Assembly (NCBI RefSeq): GCF_003946305.1
Contig: NZ_RHNS01000004.1
Location: 124,001-188,000, forward strand
DNA: 64,000 nt
Reading direction: 5' to 3'
From: Lacticaseibacillus porcinae
GTDB lineage: Bacteria; Bacillota; Bacilli; Lactobacillales; Lactobacillaceae
Below are positions 36,374-45,461 of this stretch, piece after piece. The translations under genes and the position numbers were made by a program. Position 1 is the first letter of the stretch; each line of letters opens with the position of its first letter. The notes under the pieces were generated by a model. The model saw only the letters and a list, made by a program, of their open reading frames with translations, was not told the origin of the DNA and ran no database searches.

Positions 36374-37648
36374 CTACTTAGACTTACTGATTGCGGCATT
36401 GGCTTGCTTATCCGCTTGGGTCATCGCTGCTTTCAAGGCAGTTTGGCCAGTCAATGCTTTGGCAACAAAGTTTTGATAGGAAGTGTTAACGGTCACTAAC
36501 GTCGTCCCATCTTGCCATACTGTCGAATACTTGTTGGCATTCAAATGCACGTTCAAGGCTGCATTAGCCGTTAATTTAGCTGCTTTGGCAACGTCTGGAC
36601 GACTTGGCAAGGTCCCAGTCGTTTCGATATACTTCTTCATGACATTCTTGGAGGTAACATACTTGATCCAAGCATTAGCTAATGGCTTTACTTTGGAGTT
36701 TGCGTATTCGCCCCAACCAACAGTAAAGATCATCCCACCTTGCTTGCCTTCATAGCTAAGCATCGGCAGTACTGTAAAGTTGGTCTTGTATTGCTTCTTT
36801 TGAACTTGATAAGTCCAGTTACCTTCTTCCATCAAAGCCACTTTGCCGGCCCCAAAGGCAGTCCCGTTATCGCCTTGACCAATATCTTTTGGTGTCACTG
36901 CAGCGCCTGTCGCAACTAATTGCTTATACATATCAAGGTTTTTAACCACAGCATCACTGGCTAAGTTAGCATCACCATTGGCTTTAATTGGGGTGCCGCC
37001 ATTGTGTTGTAAAATATACAAGTTACGAGCAAGATCTTGGTTGTAGCTCCAAGCCTTCACTTTGTTCTTGCCATATGCCGCATCCAATTTTGCTTGGAAT
37101 CCCGGCAACCATTTGATCAGATCTTCATACGTCTTTGGAACGCTAGAAACATCGACACCGGCTTTTTTGAAGATATCGTTATTGGCGTAAATTGCCAAAG
37201 TAGAGGTGTCTTTTGGTGCCCCATAGACTTTACCTTTAGTCGAAAAAGCTTTAGTTAACGTTGGATAGAAATTATCAGTATTGATGGTGTTTTTATCTAA
37301 TGCTTGCAAGACCCCTTGTTTTTGGAAGAATGGATACATCGAAGAATCCATATACCAAACATCAGGAGCACGATGCCCAGCTAAATCAGCTTGAATCTGA
37401 GTATTGAAGTCTGTGTAGACTTTTTCTGTGACCTTGGCTCCGGTTTTCTTTTCGAAGCCTTTGACCATGTCACTCATACCCTTTTTTTCTTGATCTGAGC
37501 CAAGCCAGATCCCGATTTTTAAATTCTGCCCTTTAAAATCGGTTGAATTCGAGCTGCTAGAGTTCGATTTATTCCCACATGCTGCTAAGGCTAATGCTGC
37601 AACTGCAACAGTTGCCAACGCCATAAACCGCTTATGCATTTTTTTCAT
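36374..37648 (-). CDS. sugar-binding lipoprotein of the ABC transporter
   Basis: A 424-residue extracellular solute-binding protein, family 1. The signal ends in a lipobox LAAC with lipidated Cys24. The mature part begins with a Ser/Asn-rich linker, then the binding domain (LKIGIWLGSDQEKKG). It delivers sugar to the two permeases. Ribosome binding site GGGGGTAATTCAA upstream of ATG. Confidence 0.94.
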   Translation of the reverse strand: MKKMHKRFMALATVAVAALALAACGNKSNSSSSNSTDFKGQNLKIGIWLGSDQEKKGMSDMVKGFEKKTGAKVTEKVYTDFNTQIQADLAGHRAPDVWYMDSSMYPFFQKQGVLQALDKNTINTDNFYPTLTKAFSTKGKVYGAPKDTSTLAIYANNDIFKKAGVDVSSVPKTYEDLIKWLPGFQAKLDAAYGKNKVKAWSYNQDLARNLYILQHNGGTPIKANGDANLASDAVVKNLDMYKQLVATGAAVTPKDIGQGDNGTAFGAGKVALMEEGNWTYQVQKKQYKTNFTVLPMLSYEGKQGGMIFTVGWGEYANSKVKPLANAWIKYVTSKNVMKKYIETTGTLPSRPDVAKAAKLTANAALNVHLNANKYSTVWQDGTTLVTVNTSYQNFVAKALTGQTALKAAMTQADKQANAAISKSK

Positions 37649-37666
37649 TTGAATTACCCCCTGGCT

Positions 37667-39997
37667 TTATGCCAAATTGATTGCGATCGCCGTATTTTCC
37701 GGTACGTCTACCACACCATGATCTGTATCGACACTGACTGACTTTGTTCCAGTAAGATTTTTAATTGTCACTTGCTGATGTGTCACTTCAAATGCGAGCT
37801 TTTGACCATGCCACCACAGTTGAAATGCCAATTTCGTCCACGCTTTTGGTAAATGTGGCGATACCCTTAACCGCCCGTCTAAGTAGCGGATGCCACCAAA
37901 ACCAAAAATTGTCATCGACCAAATACCACCAATCGACGCTGCATGAATGCCATCAGTACTACTGAACATATTGGGTCCCATGTCGATATCGCGTGCTCGT
38001 TGATAGAATTGATATGCCAACGCTTGATCACCAAGATCAGCGGCAAAGATACTATGTGTGAGCAACGATAACGACGAATCATGAGTGGTTTTAGGCTCAT
38101 AATAATCCCAATTCTTGCGTTTGATCACTTGAGAGAAATGTTTTTCAAATAGGAATAACAATAAAATCACATCGGCTTGTTTAGTTACCTGCATGTTATC
38201 AACTTGCTCTAAGTTGAAATGATCAAACAAACTACCGACTTGATCTTCTTTTAAATACGCTGAAAGGTCCAAGGTTTGCTTACTGAGATAAGCATCATCT
38301 TGAGGAATAACCCCTTCGTCGTTTGGTTCTGGTAAATATAATTGACTAAGCTTAGATTGAATTTCTGCTGCCAGCGCTACCAAATCAAAACGTTGATCTA
38401 ATCTCTGATAAGTTGCTTGGCGGTGTTCATGCAACTCAGAAATTAGCGTCAAGGCTAATTGCATGTTCCATTTTGCCATATGATTGGTAAAGGCATTGTT
38501 GTCAGCATGCTCTTTGTACTCGTCCGGCCCGATCACATCGCAGATCTCATAGCGATCAAGCTTTTGATTATATTCAAGTCGACTTGCCCAAAACCGAGCA
38601 GTATCGATAATGACTTCATAACCCATTGCATCAGCAAAATCAGTATCGCCAGTCGCCTGAATGTACTCATTAATGCCATAAGCAACATCAGCTGTAATGT
38701 GCTGTTCAATAAATCCTGACCAGATTTTTGTCGCTTTACCAGTGACAATATCTGTTGCGCCCCAAACTGGTGTCGTTTCGCCGTCGTCGATCCATGCCGA
38801 CTCCCAAGGATACTGAGCCCCACGATATCCATTATCCGCGGCCTTACGTCTTGCGCCGCCAAGGGTCAAAAAGCGATAAGTTTCCAAGCTACGTGCAATT
38901 TTGGGATAAGTGAAAATGTAATATGGTAGCATGAATAATTCAGTATCCCAAAACGTATGGCCTTTATAGCCTTCGCCAGACAGCCCTTTAGCCGCAATGT
39001 TCATTCGCGGATCATGCGCTGGTGTCATTACGGTTAAATGATACCGGGCAAAGTTCATCGCCAACGCATCTTTGACGTCAGTCGATTCAATTTGAATTGG
39101 CATCCCGCGCCAGATCTGGTCTTGCCAGGCTTGCCCTGATTCTTCCAGCAAAGCATCGTAGCCCACCGTTTGCAAATTCGTGGTTCGCTTGAGACCTAGC
39201 TCACGGAGGCTAGCAATATCAGGATAGGTCACGTCTCGATCACGGGATGAATAAATAGTCGTGAGGTTGGTAAATGTGATTGTCTGGCCAACAGCTAATG
39301 ATACTGGATAGGTTGAAATTAATTTACGCCGCAACATTTCAGTTTTGACGGTTCCGACTTCCGCTTCGGTTTGGAGTGAATGACCTGACGTAATCACGAA
39401 ATTAATTTGCGACTGATCTGTTTTGGTTGAGAGCTGTAAAATATTTCCAGGATAAAGCCGTTTGACATCGTCGTTGAAATGTTGGGTCCCAGTATTCGTC
39501 ACTTGTCCATTAATGCCAGCTGTCAACAATAGTTGCGTTGGCTGATCTAATGCAGTGATCCGGATGCGCTGCCCTAAGACATGTCGTTTGGCGAGTGAGA
39601 CGAATCGTGATGATTCGAATTGATAGCGATGGTCGGCAACTTCCCAAATAAAACGTCGCGTGAGCTCGCCAGTCGCTAAGTTCAAACTGCGGTCATAATC
39701 AACCACCTCCCCAACCGCTAAATTTAGCGGGTTGTCATCAAGCGTGATCCCCAACCCGAAAACATCGGGCAAGTTAGGTAACTCTGTCACCTCATCCTCG
39801 TTGAAACGATCAAAGGTACCCGCCACAAAGGTATCGCGCTTTTCACCAACATAACTTTCTTCAGTGGCTGCTCGCGTGCCGAGATAGCCATTACCCAGCG
39901 TAAAAATCGCTTCATATTTGCCTAGATACGCTGGATCAAAGGCAGCCTCAGATAACCGCCAAGGATCGCCTTGATGATATTTCACCGTTGTCTTCAT
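37667..39997 (-). CDS. glycoside hydrolase family 65, probable maltose phosphorylase (776 aa)
   Basis: Cleaves an alpha-glucoside, most likely maltose, with phosphate to beta-glucose 1-phosphate and glucose. The length fits bacterial maltose phosphorylases. The catalytic acid lies in VIGPDEYKEH, and the phosphate-site THDSSLS is present. A LacI-type palindrome (40033-40046) and a TTGACA -35 box lie upstream, so it may have a second promoter besides that of the whole operon. Confidence 0.9.
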   Translation of the reverse strand: MKTTVKYHQGDPWRLSEAAFDPAYLGKYEAIFTLGNGYLGTRAATEESYVGEKRDTFVAGTFDRFNEDEVTELPNLPDVFGLGITLDDNPLNLAVGEVVDYDRSLNLATGELTRRFIWEVADHRYQFESSRFVSLAKRHVLGQRIRITALDQPTQLLLTAGINGQVTNTGTQHFNDDVKRLYPGNILQLSTKTDQSQINFVITSGHSLQTEAEVGTVKTEMLRRKLISTYPVSLAVGQTITFTNLTTIYSSRDRDVTYPDIASLRELGLKRTTNLQTVGYDALLEESGQAWQDQIWRGMPIQIESTDVKDALAMNFARYHLTVMTPAHDPRMNIAAKGLSGEGYKGHTFWDTELFMLPYYIFTYPKIARSLETYRFLTLGGARRKAADNGYRGAQYPWESAWIDDGETTPVWGATDIVTGKATKIWSGFIEQHITADVAYGINEYIQATGDTDFADAMGYEVIIDTARFWASRLEYNQKLDRYEICDVIGPDEYKEHADNNAFTNHMAKWNMQLALTLISELHEHRQATYQRLDQRFDLVALAAEIQSKLSQLYLPEPNDEGVIPQDDAYLSKQTLDLSAYLKEDQVGSLFDHFNLEQVDNMQVTKQADVILLLFLFEKHFSQVIKRKNWDYYEPKTTHDSSLSLLTHSIFAADLGDQALAYQFYQRARDIDMGPNMFSSTDGIHAASIGGIWSMTIFGFGGIRYLDGRLRVSPHLPKAWTKLAFQLWWHGQKLAFEVTHQQVTIKNLTGTKSVSVDTDHGVVDVPENTAIAINLA

Positions 39998-40020
39998 AAT
40001 TGTTAACCACCTACCAATAT

Positions 40021-40056
40021 TGGATGCGTTTACAAAAACGTTTTTGCAATTGTCAA
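40021..40056 (-). promoter_or_regulatory. operator and possible internal promoter upstream of the maltose phosphorylase
   Basis: A perfect palindrome CAAAAACGTTTTTG (40033-40046) lies next to a minus-strand TTGACA (40051-40056). TGTAAACGCATCCA on the minus strand (40021-40034) is a possible cre site with two mismatches. LacI and CcpA control is inferred. Confidence 0.55.
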
Positions 40057-40062
40057 AAAAAT

Positions 40063-40347
40063 TTACCGATCATAGAAATAGTGATTTGAGCGAAAGGCCA
40101 ATAGCCCTGCGCCTGCTAACCACACCGCAATGATCAACGCGACTTGAACTTGTAATAGTAATGCACCTACTGTAAGGGGGACCGCATACCAGCCATACCA
40201 CTTCAATAACGGCCTAGGATCATAATTATCACGAAAATGATGGGCTAACCAAAGCGCAAAACAGATGGTGATCACCAATACCAACAGCAATGGTATGGTA
40301 TGCACATGCGATAATGGGCTATGAGTAATCACTTCATTTGCCTTCAT
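40063..40347 (-). CDS. small membrane protein of the maltose operon
   Basis: A 94-residue protein with three predicted membrane helices (LLLVLVITICFALWLA; WYAVPLTVGALLL; VALIIAVWLAGAGLLA). The ATG at 40347 follows AAAGGAGGGGTGCTCA, and the gene overlaps the end of the RDD gene by 14 nt. No family is recognised. It may assist the RDD protein or the transporter. Confidence 0.75.
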   Translation of the reverse strand: MKANEVITHSPLSHVHTIPLLLVLVITICFALWLAHHFRDNYDPRPLLKWYGWYAVPLTVGALLLQVQVALIIAVWLAGAGLLAFRSNHYFYDR

Positions 40348-40759
40348 TGAGCACCCCTCCTTTCGGTACAACTGTCACTGTCGTTTGACCGACAAAATCT
40401 TCAATCGTACGCCTTGTAAACAAACAAAGGACAAAATTCACGAGTAACAACACAATACCAATGATCGGGGTGAAAAATAAAACTTTAGTCGCCTCACGAA
40501 TACCGACAAATAAGCTATTTTGGCTGACTAATTGATGGGTGTCGACTTGCAGACGAGCACAGTACTTGCCAAACGTTTGGTGATGAAACCCAGTTAAGGC
40601 AATAATGTTGTAAAGCACAAACACTGCTTGACCAAGTAAGTCTGCTTGGCGCATCGAGCAGCCCAAACCCACAGTAAATAAAACCACAGCTGGGACATAG
40701 GCAATGATGAAATCAATCAAGCCAGCTAACGCTCGAACAATGGTATAGCGTACATGCAT
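40334..40759 (-). CDS. RDD family membrane protein
   Basis: A 141-residue protein with three to four membrane helices and the RDD-domain pattern: LAGLIDFIIAYVP near the start, then TFGKYCARLQVD. RDD proteins are poorly understood; some have been linked to ion exchange. It is the first gene of the maltose operon, directly behind the LacI-type operator promoter, an arrangement seen in other lactobacillus maltose loci. Confidence 0.85.
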   Translation of the reverse strand: MHVRYTIVRALAGLIDFIIAYVPAVVLFTVGLGCSMRQADLLGQAVFVLYNIIALTGFHHQTFGKYCARLQVDTHQLVSQNSLFVGIREATKVLFFTPIIGIVLLLVNFVLCLFTRRTIEDFVGQTTVTVVPKGGVLNEGK

Positions 40760-40782
40760 TCATTCACACCTCCAATCCTAAA

Positions 40783-40827
40783 AACGCTTTCTTTTTTGAC
40801 TATAAAGCCGAAAACGTTTTCGGTCAA
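40783..40827 (-). promoter_or_regulatory. maltose operon promoter with operator and cre-like site
   Basis: On the minus strand TTGACC (40822-40827) and TATAGT (40799-40804) are 17 nt apart. The palindrome CCGAAAACGTTTTCGG (40808-40823) fills the spacer, so a bound LacI protein would block RNA polymerase. AAGAAAGCGTTTTTA (about 40783-40797) just downstream resembles a CcpA cre site. Confidence 0.8.
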
Positions 40828-40905
40828 GTGTTTTATTTCGTTGTTCATCAAATTCTTAGTAAACTATCAATTTTGTTCGCGTAAAGGGCCTCCAAAATTG
40901 AACTC

Positions 40906-40942
40906 ACAAAAAAACCGCCACTTCCGAAGAAGTGACGGTTAC
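40906..40942 (-). terminator. terminator after the first tRNA-Lys
   Basis: AACCGTCACTTC/GAAGTGGCGGTT with a TTCG loop and a T7 run on the minus strand. Confidence 0.9.
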
Positions 40943-40948
40943 TATTCT

Positions 40949-41020
40949 GGGTGGTCAGGGGATCGAACCCTGGACCCACGGATTAAGAGTCCGTTGCTCT
41001 GCCAGCTGAGCTAACCACCC
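40949..41020 (-). tRNA. tRNA-Lys(CUU), copy 1
   Basis: The 72-nt cloverleaf folds fully: acceptor GGGTGGT/ACCACCC, D arm GCTC/GAGC, anticodon stem ACGGA/TCCGT with loop CTCTTAA (anticodon CUU), and T arm CAGGG-TTCGATC-CCCTG. No CCA is encoded. It is identical to the copy at 45462-45533. Confidence 0.96.
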
Positions 41021-41099
41021 ATGACTGCATTGCCATTTGACAACTCAATTAGTATATCATGAGTGATCCATTGCTGGCAAGAATTTTTATCACTAATCT

Positions 41100-41300
41100 T
41101 CAAGCCTGATCAAATGGTTCAACGCCTAAACGTTGCATCAGCACCAACGCTTTATCGCTGGCCAAGTCTAAGGCGCCACGTTCAAAACGTGATAATGTCG
41201 CGACTGAGAGCTCACCGGCTGCTTGTTGCAAAGTTAATCCTCGACTCATTCGAAACAATCGGAAAAACTGCCCCAATTGCGGTTCTTGCCCTGACTTCAT
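41100..41300 (-). CDS. stand-alone XRE/Rgg-type helix-turn-helix protein
   Basis: A 66-residue protein that is almost only an HTH (LGQFFRLFRMSRGLTLQQAA then VATLSRFERGALDLASDKAL). The sequence resembles the N-terminal DNA-binding domain of Rgg/GadR regulators, but the peptide-binding C-terminal domain is absent. The ATG at 41300 follows GGAGGTGAAGCAA. It could be a small repressor or a truncated Rgg remnant. Confidence 0.75.
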   Translation of the reverse strand: MKSGQEPQLGQFFRLFRMSRGLTLQQAAGELSVATLSRFERGALDLASDKALVLMQRLGVEPFDQA

Positions 41301-41406
41301 TTGCTTCACCTCCAATCCTTGTATCTTTAGTATCAAGGCGAATGGCCCTGCAGACGAGCAAACTTGCGTATCTGCGTTTTGAATTGTCTACAATTCATTT
41401 CGCAAC

Positions 41407-41450
41407 AAAAAACGACCAAAACCTGCTGATCAGCATGTGTTTTGGTCGTT
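41407..41450 (-). terminator. terminator of the PTS operon
   Basis: AACGACCAAAAC pairs with GTTTTGGTCGTT, followed by a T-run on the minus strand, directly after the EIIA gene. Confidence 0.88.
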
Positions 41451-41459
41451 CCTGTTTAT

Positions 41460-41948
41460 TTATGATTTAACGGTATAAGTCGCTGCGACTTCACCGGCAT
41501 CGATCAAGCCAGTTTGTGGCGTGACTTCGATCCCACGTTCTGAAGAATTGGTGATCACCACCATGATTGTCGTTGGCTTACCTGCTTTTTGAACTGCAGT
41601 AAGATCCATTAACGCTAGCGCTTGTCCAGATTCGACGCGTTGATCCACGGCGACGTTCATGGTAAACGGGGCCCCTTTCAGGGCAACAGTATCGATGCCC
41701 ATATGGATCAACAAGTCTAACCCATCATCGGTTTTGATCCCAATGCCATGTAAGGTTGGCGCGATCATTGTGACCACCCCTGAAGCCGGGGAAACCACTG
41801 CGCCAACAGTTGGTTCAATGCCAAAGCCGTCGCCCATCATTTTCCCAGCAAACACTGGATCAGCACTTTCAGATAAAGGGATCACAGTGCCTTTTACCGG
41901 TGCCATTAACGGTTTAGCGATCGATGATTTTTTCAACCAGTTAAACAT
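41460..41948 (-). CDS. PTS glucose-family EIIA protein
   Basis: A 162-residue phosphocarrier that passes phosphate from HPr to the EIICB transporter of the same operon. The active-site histidine is in LLIHMGIDTV, and the second conserved histidine in APTLHGIGIK. It is a separate cytosolic domain, which fits the EIICB at 42743 lacking an A domain. It starts 1 nt after the HAD gene. Confidence 0.94.
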   Translation of the reverse strand: MFNWLKKSSIAKPLMAPVKGTVIPLSESADPVFAGKMMGDGFGIEPTVGAVVSPASGVVTMIAPTLHGIGIKTDDGLDLLIHMGIDTVALKGAPFTMNVAVDQRVESGQALALMDLTAVQKAGKPTTIMVVITNSSERGIEVTPQTGLIDAGEVAATYTVKS

Positions 41949-41949
41949 A

Positions 41950-42732
41950 TTAGGCCTCCTGTTTCATCGCGATAGTATCCACATGCCTGACTAAATCAGC
42001 GAAATAGTCGATCACCACATCAGCAGTTGCTTGCACGTCAGCTGGTGCCTGAGCCATGCAATAAGCTTGATCAACCGTCGCAAACATCGGGACATCATTA
42101 CCAGAATCGCCGACGCCGATCACATTGCCGGAAAAGTTGGCTTTAAGGGCTTGGATCGCAGCGCCTTTGCTGGTGTTTTTAGCGGTGACTTCGATGCGCT
42201 TGCCATCACTTTCAAATAACCCGAGTTCTGGGAAAAGTTGCTGCATTTCAGCAAGCACCGTCGCAAAACGTTCCGCTCCTGGACGCACATTGATTTTATA
42301 AATGCGCTTTTCAGCCACTGCAACATAAGGGTCGTCGAGACAAATCAAGGTCATCCCCCACAACCGACTTTGATCTTTTGGTTGATAATTCCCGATCCGC
42401 AACTCACCATCAAGGGCATCAAAGGTCAAGTGTTGCGCTTTGAGATAGTCAAGCACCGCTTGCAACTCTACAGCTGGGATCGCGCGATCAACAATGCGAC
42501 GGCCAGTCCCATCTTCAACAATGGCACCATTAAAGCAGATCTTGTAATCAGCTTTGAAGTGCCCTAACGTTTCAATAAAAGCAACTTCTTTAGGCGAGCG
42601 TCCAGTCGCGATCCCCACAAAAAACTGTTTTTGAAGCTGATGAAACGCGGCTTCGTCGGCTGGCCGCAAAGCCCGAGAATCATAAACAAAGGTACCATCT
42701 AAATCGGTGATCACAATTGCGTTTTTCGCCAT
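41950..42732 (-). CDS. HAD family (Cof-type) sugar phosphatase
   Basis: A 260-residue HAD hydrolase of subfamily IIB: motif I ITDLDGTFV, motif II GIATGRSPKEV, the cap domain, and motif IV VIGVGDSGNDVPMF. The position between the EIICB and EIIA genes suggests action on a phosphorylated product of this PTS, but the substrate is unknown. Confidence 0.9.
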   Translation of the reverse strand: MAKNAIVITDLDGTFVYDSRALRPADEAAFHQLQKQFFVGIATGRSPKEVAFIETLGHFKADYKICFNGAIVEDGTGRRIVDRAIPAVELQAVLDYLKAQHLTFDALDGELRIGNYQPKDQSRLWGMTLICLDDPYVAVAEKRIYKINVRPGAERFATVLAEMQQLFPELGLFESDGKRIEVTAKNTSKGAAIQALKANFSGNVIGVGDSGNDVPMFATVDQAYCMAQAPADVQATADVVIDYFADLVRHVDTIAMKQEA

Positions 42733-42742
42733 CCTGCTCCTC

Positions 42743-44410
42743 CTATTCAGTCATCCCTAACATATCTTGGATCTCCATTTTCAAGACATTGGCATGCCCA
42801 CCGTAAATCGACTGCATTTGCATGCCAGATTCATTGAAGCCCATCGCTCCAAGGTCATTAACGATGGTTTGAGCGTCGACTTGGGCTTTGTCTTTAACAT
42901 TGATCCGCAAACGCGTGATACAAGCATCGACTGCTTCAATATTATCAGGCCCACCATGAGCTTTGATCAACGCCATTGCTTGATCATGATCAGATAATTT
43001 CCCAGAAGCCGCTTTTTGATCATCTTTTAAGGTGCGCACACCCATTTTCTTACGAGTTTCATCTTTACCATGCAAGACGATTTCGCTGCCATCATCTTCG
43101 CGACCTGGTGTCTTGAAATCAAACTTCATGATCGCAAAGCGGAAGACCATGTAGTACAACCCGAAACAAAATACCCCAACGATCGGCATCAACCACCAAT
43201 GTGTACGTGGTCCTTGTAAAACGCCGTAAATGATATAGTTGATCAAACCATGACCAGTTGGTGTTAAGTAACTCGCACCAAGCGCTGAAGTTACAGCCAT
43301 TGTCGTCCCAGCTAATACCGCATGGATCCCGTATAATGCAGGGGCAACAAATAAGAAAGTAAATTCAATTGGTTCAGTGACCCCAGTTAAAAATGCCGTT
43401 GCCGCAGCAGCAAATAACAAACTGCCGACTTTTTTCTTATTTTCAGGTTTGGCGCAGCTATACATCGCTAGCGCTGCCCCAGACAACCCAAACATGTTAT
43501 AAACAAACTTACCGCTAGAAAAACGGGTGATCATTGGATCAATCCAACCACCATGAGCTAAAGAAGCCATGTATGCAGCAATAGTGCCATGATATTCAGT
43601 CCCAGCGATTGTGAAGATCCCACCGAGTTCAGTGGTCCGTACCGGCCAGTTCAACCCGTGATGCAAGCCAAATGGCAGTAACAATCGTTCGATCACGCCG
43701 TAGAAGAAGGTCCCGATCGAACCTGACTTCAAGATCAATACTGACAACGCTGCGATCCCTGCTTGCACTGTTGGCCAAACAAAGAAGAAGGCGACGGCTG
43801 CCAAAGCCATCACTGGCATAATTAAAATTGGCACTAAACGAGGACCTGAGAAGAAGTCCAAAACCTTGGGCACATGCATTTTGATCGCGCGCTTATGCAC
43901 GAAGTAAACAATGACCCCAGTGATGATCCCCCCAAAGACGTTTAAGTCCATGGTTTGGATCCCTAGCACTGTCGTTTGCATCTTAGCAGCTAACGCAAGC
44001 TTTGCTGCAGTGTCTTCTAAACCAGCGGTGCTGACGAGTTTACCGGTTGCTGTTAACAAGAAGTTCAACATGGTATGCAACGTCAAAAAGCCAAGCAATC
44101 CGGAAATGGCGGCGGAGCCTTTTTCATGTTTCGCTAAGCCTACTGCGACCCCCACTGCAAAAATCAGTGGCAGGTTGTTAAACGCAGCGGAACCCATTTT
44201 GCTTAAAAAGCCCATCACAAACTGAAAGACTTCGTTTTGCATCCAAGGATACATTTTAACAGTGTCGCCATTCGTGAATGCAGATCCTAACCCTTGTAAG
44301 ATCCCTGCCGCTGGCAAAACTGAAACCGGCAGTAAAAATGAACGGCCAAACATTTCAAACCCTTTAGTCAAGTTACTGCGCTTTTTTGGCGGTGCAGTCG
44401 TGGTTGCCAT
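42743..44410 (-). CDS. PTS glucose/maltose-family EIICB transporter
   Basis: A 555-residue permease with about ten membrane helices (IIC, residues 15-440) and a C-terminal IIB domain with the phosphocysteine in DACITRLRI. It resembles MalX/GlvC-type alpha-glucoside or glucose transporters (GLHHGLNWPVRT, GVTEPIEFTFLF). It is the first gene of the operon with a HAD phosphatase and EIIA, next to an RpiR regulator. The sugar is not certain. Confidence 0.92.
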   Translation of the reverse strand: MATTTAPPKKRSNLTKGFEMFGRSFLLPVSVLPAAGILQGLGSAFTNGDTVKMYPWMQNEVFQFVMGFLSKMGSAAFNNLPLIFAVGVAVGLAKHEKGSAAISGLLGFLTLHTMLNFLLTATGKLVSTAGLEDTAAKLALAAKMQTTVLGIQTMDLNVFGGIITGVIVYFVHKRAIKMHVPKVLDFFSGPRLVPILIMPVMALAAVAFFFVWPTVQAGIAALSVLILKSGSIGTFFYGVIERLLLPFGLHHGLNWPVRTTELGGIFTIAGTEYHGTIAAYMASLAHGGWIDPMITRFSSGKFVYNMFGLSGAALAMYSCAKPENKKKVGSLLFAAAATAFLTGVTEPIEFTFLFVAPALYGIHAVLAGTTMAVTSALGASYLTPTGHGLINYIIYGVLQGPRTHWWLMPIVGVFCFGLYYMVFRFAIMKFDFKTPGREDDGSEIVLHGKDETRKKMGVRTLKDDQKAASGKLSDHDQAMALIKAHGGPDNIEAVDACITRLRINVKDKAQVDAQTIVNDLGAMGFNESGMQMQSIYGGHANVLKMEIQDMLGMTE

Positions 44411-44427
44411 ATGATTTCCCCCTATAT

Positions 44428-44439
44428 TCGTTTCAACGA
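44428..44439. promoter_or_regulatory. palindrome upstream of the EIICB gene, candidate RpiR operator
   Basis: TCGTTTCAACGA is an inverted repeat (TCGTT/AACGA) between a minus-strand TTGTCA and the ribosome binding site of the EIICB gene. The regulator gene is adjacent at 44527. Confidence 0.4.
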
Positions 44440-44470
44440 TTATGACAAGGTCATCGTATCATGAGGAAAT

Positions 44471-44504
44471 AAAAATGACGGCGCTTACACAAAAGCGCCG
44501 TCAT
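44471..44504 (-). terminator. terminator of the RpiR gene
   Basis: ATGACGGCGCTT pairs with AAGCGCCGTCAT; T-run on the minus strand. It separates the regulator from the PTS operon, which has its own promoter. Confidence 0.85.
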
Positions 44505-44526
44505 CCGTTAAATTTGACTATTCGAG

Positions 44527-45285
44527 TTACTTTTGACTGCGAGGATGTGACAAAATGTATTCAAACACCACATCAATGGCGACATTCAACATCAACCGTG
44601 AGCGCATCCGTTTGCGTGGGACTGGCGCTTGGTAAACTAACATGTTGCAATCAGAAAATTTCGCCACCGAATCCGCCCCGACGCCAGTGATCGAAATAAT
44701 TTTTGCGCCAGTGGCTTTGGCTCGCACTAGAAATTGATTGACCAAGTCATTGCCACCACCTAGCGACAAAATCACGATCACATCGTCAGCTTGCGCAAGA
44801 TCAGCAATATCACGAATTGAATATAATTCGTTATAATCATTCACCCAGTAATCCAATAATTTAAGTTTGCGGGTCAAATCACTCACAACGCTGACAGACG
44901 ACCCACTCCCCACACAAAAGATCCGCCGTGCCCCATTCAAGTAATCCACAAACTCTGCGACTTTATCGACGTTCAACATTTGCATGGTTTTATCAAATTC
45001 GCTAATGATCCGCCCAGTAATCGTGCCAAAGTCTTCTGATGGCAAAGGCGCCGTATGCTCAGCTTGAGCGCTAGCAGCTGAGTACTTGAGTTGTGAGAAA
45101 TTGGCATAACCTAATTTACGAGCGGCACGCATGACTGTCGCACTGGAAACAAATAACTCGTCAGTAATGGTTTTGATTTTCAAGTGATCAACGTCTCTTG
45201 CCCGCATCACCATATCGATCACCAATTGTTCATTACTACTTAATTCTTCGTAACGTTCTGCAATGCGTTCAAAAAATGTACTCAT
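44527..45285 (-). CDS. MurR/RpiR family regulator
   Basis: A 252-residue regulator with an N-terminal HTH_6 domain (ITDELFVSSATVMRAARKLG) and a SIS sugar-phosphate-binding domain (IFCVGSGSSVSVVSDLTRKL, VIILSLGGGNDL). The ATG at 45285 follows GGAGGATGACGCT. It most likely senses a sugar phosphate and controls the adjacent PTS operon. Confidence 0.92.
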   Translation of the reverse strand: MSTFFERIAERYEELSSNEQLVIDMVMRARDVDHLKIKTITDELFVSSATVMRAARKLGYANFSQLKYSAASAQAEHTAPLPSEDFGTITGRIISEFDKTMQMLNVDKVAEFVDYLNGARRIFCVGSGSSVSVVSDLTRKLKLLDYWVNDYNELYSIRDIADLAQADDVIVILSLGGGNDLVNQFLVRAKATGAKIISITGVGADSVAKFSDCNMLVYQAPVPRKRMRSRLMLNVAIDVVFEYILSHPRSQK

Positions 45286-45423
45286 AGCGTCATCCTCCAT
45301 ATTCGACAAGTTCAATAATACTAGTGTATCTGAAAAGCGTCGGAAATGTTAGAAAATGCTTTATATTTATCTTTTTAAGGGTGGGCAATTAAGTTGTATC
45401 ATATATAATGATTTAAAGACAAC

Positions 45424-45453
45424 AAAAAACCGACATCCAATCAGATGTCGGTT
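45424..45453 (-). terminator. terminator after the second tRNA-Lys
   Basis: AACCGACATC/GATGTCGGTT with a T-run on the minus strand. The stem sequence differs from that of copy 1, so the tRNA copies share the tRNA and a few flanking bases only. Confidence 0.88.
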
Positions 45454-45461
45454 ACTATTCT

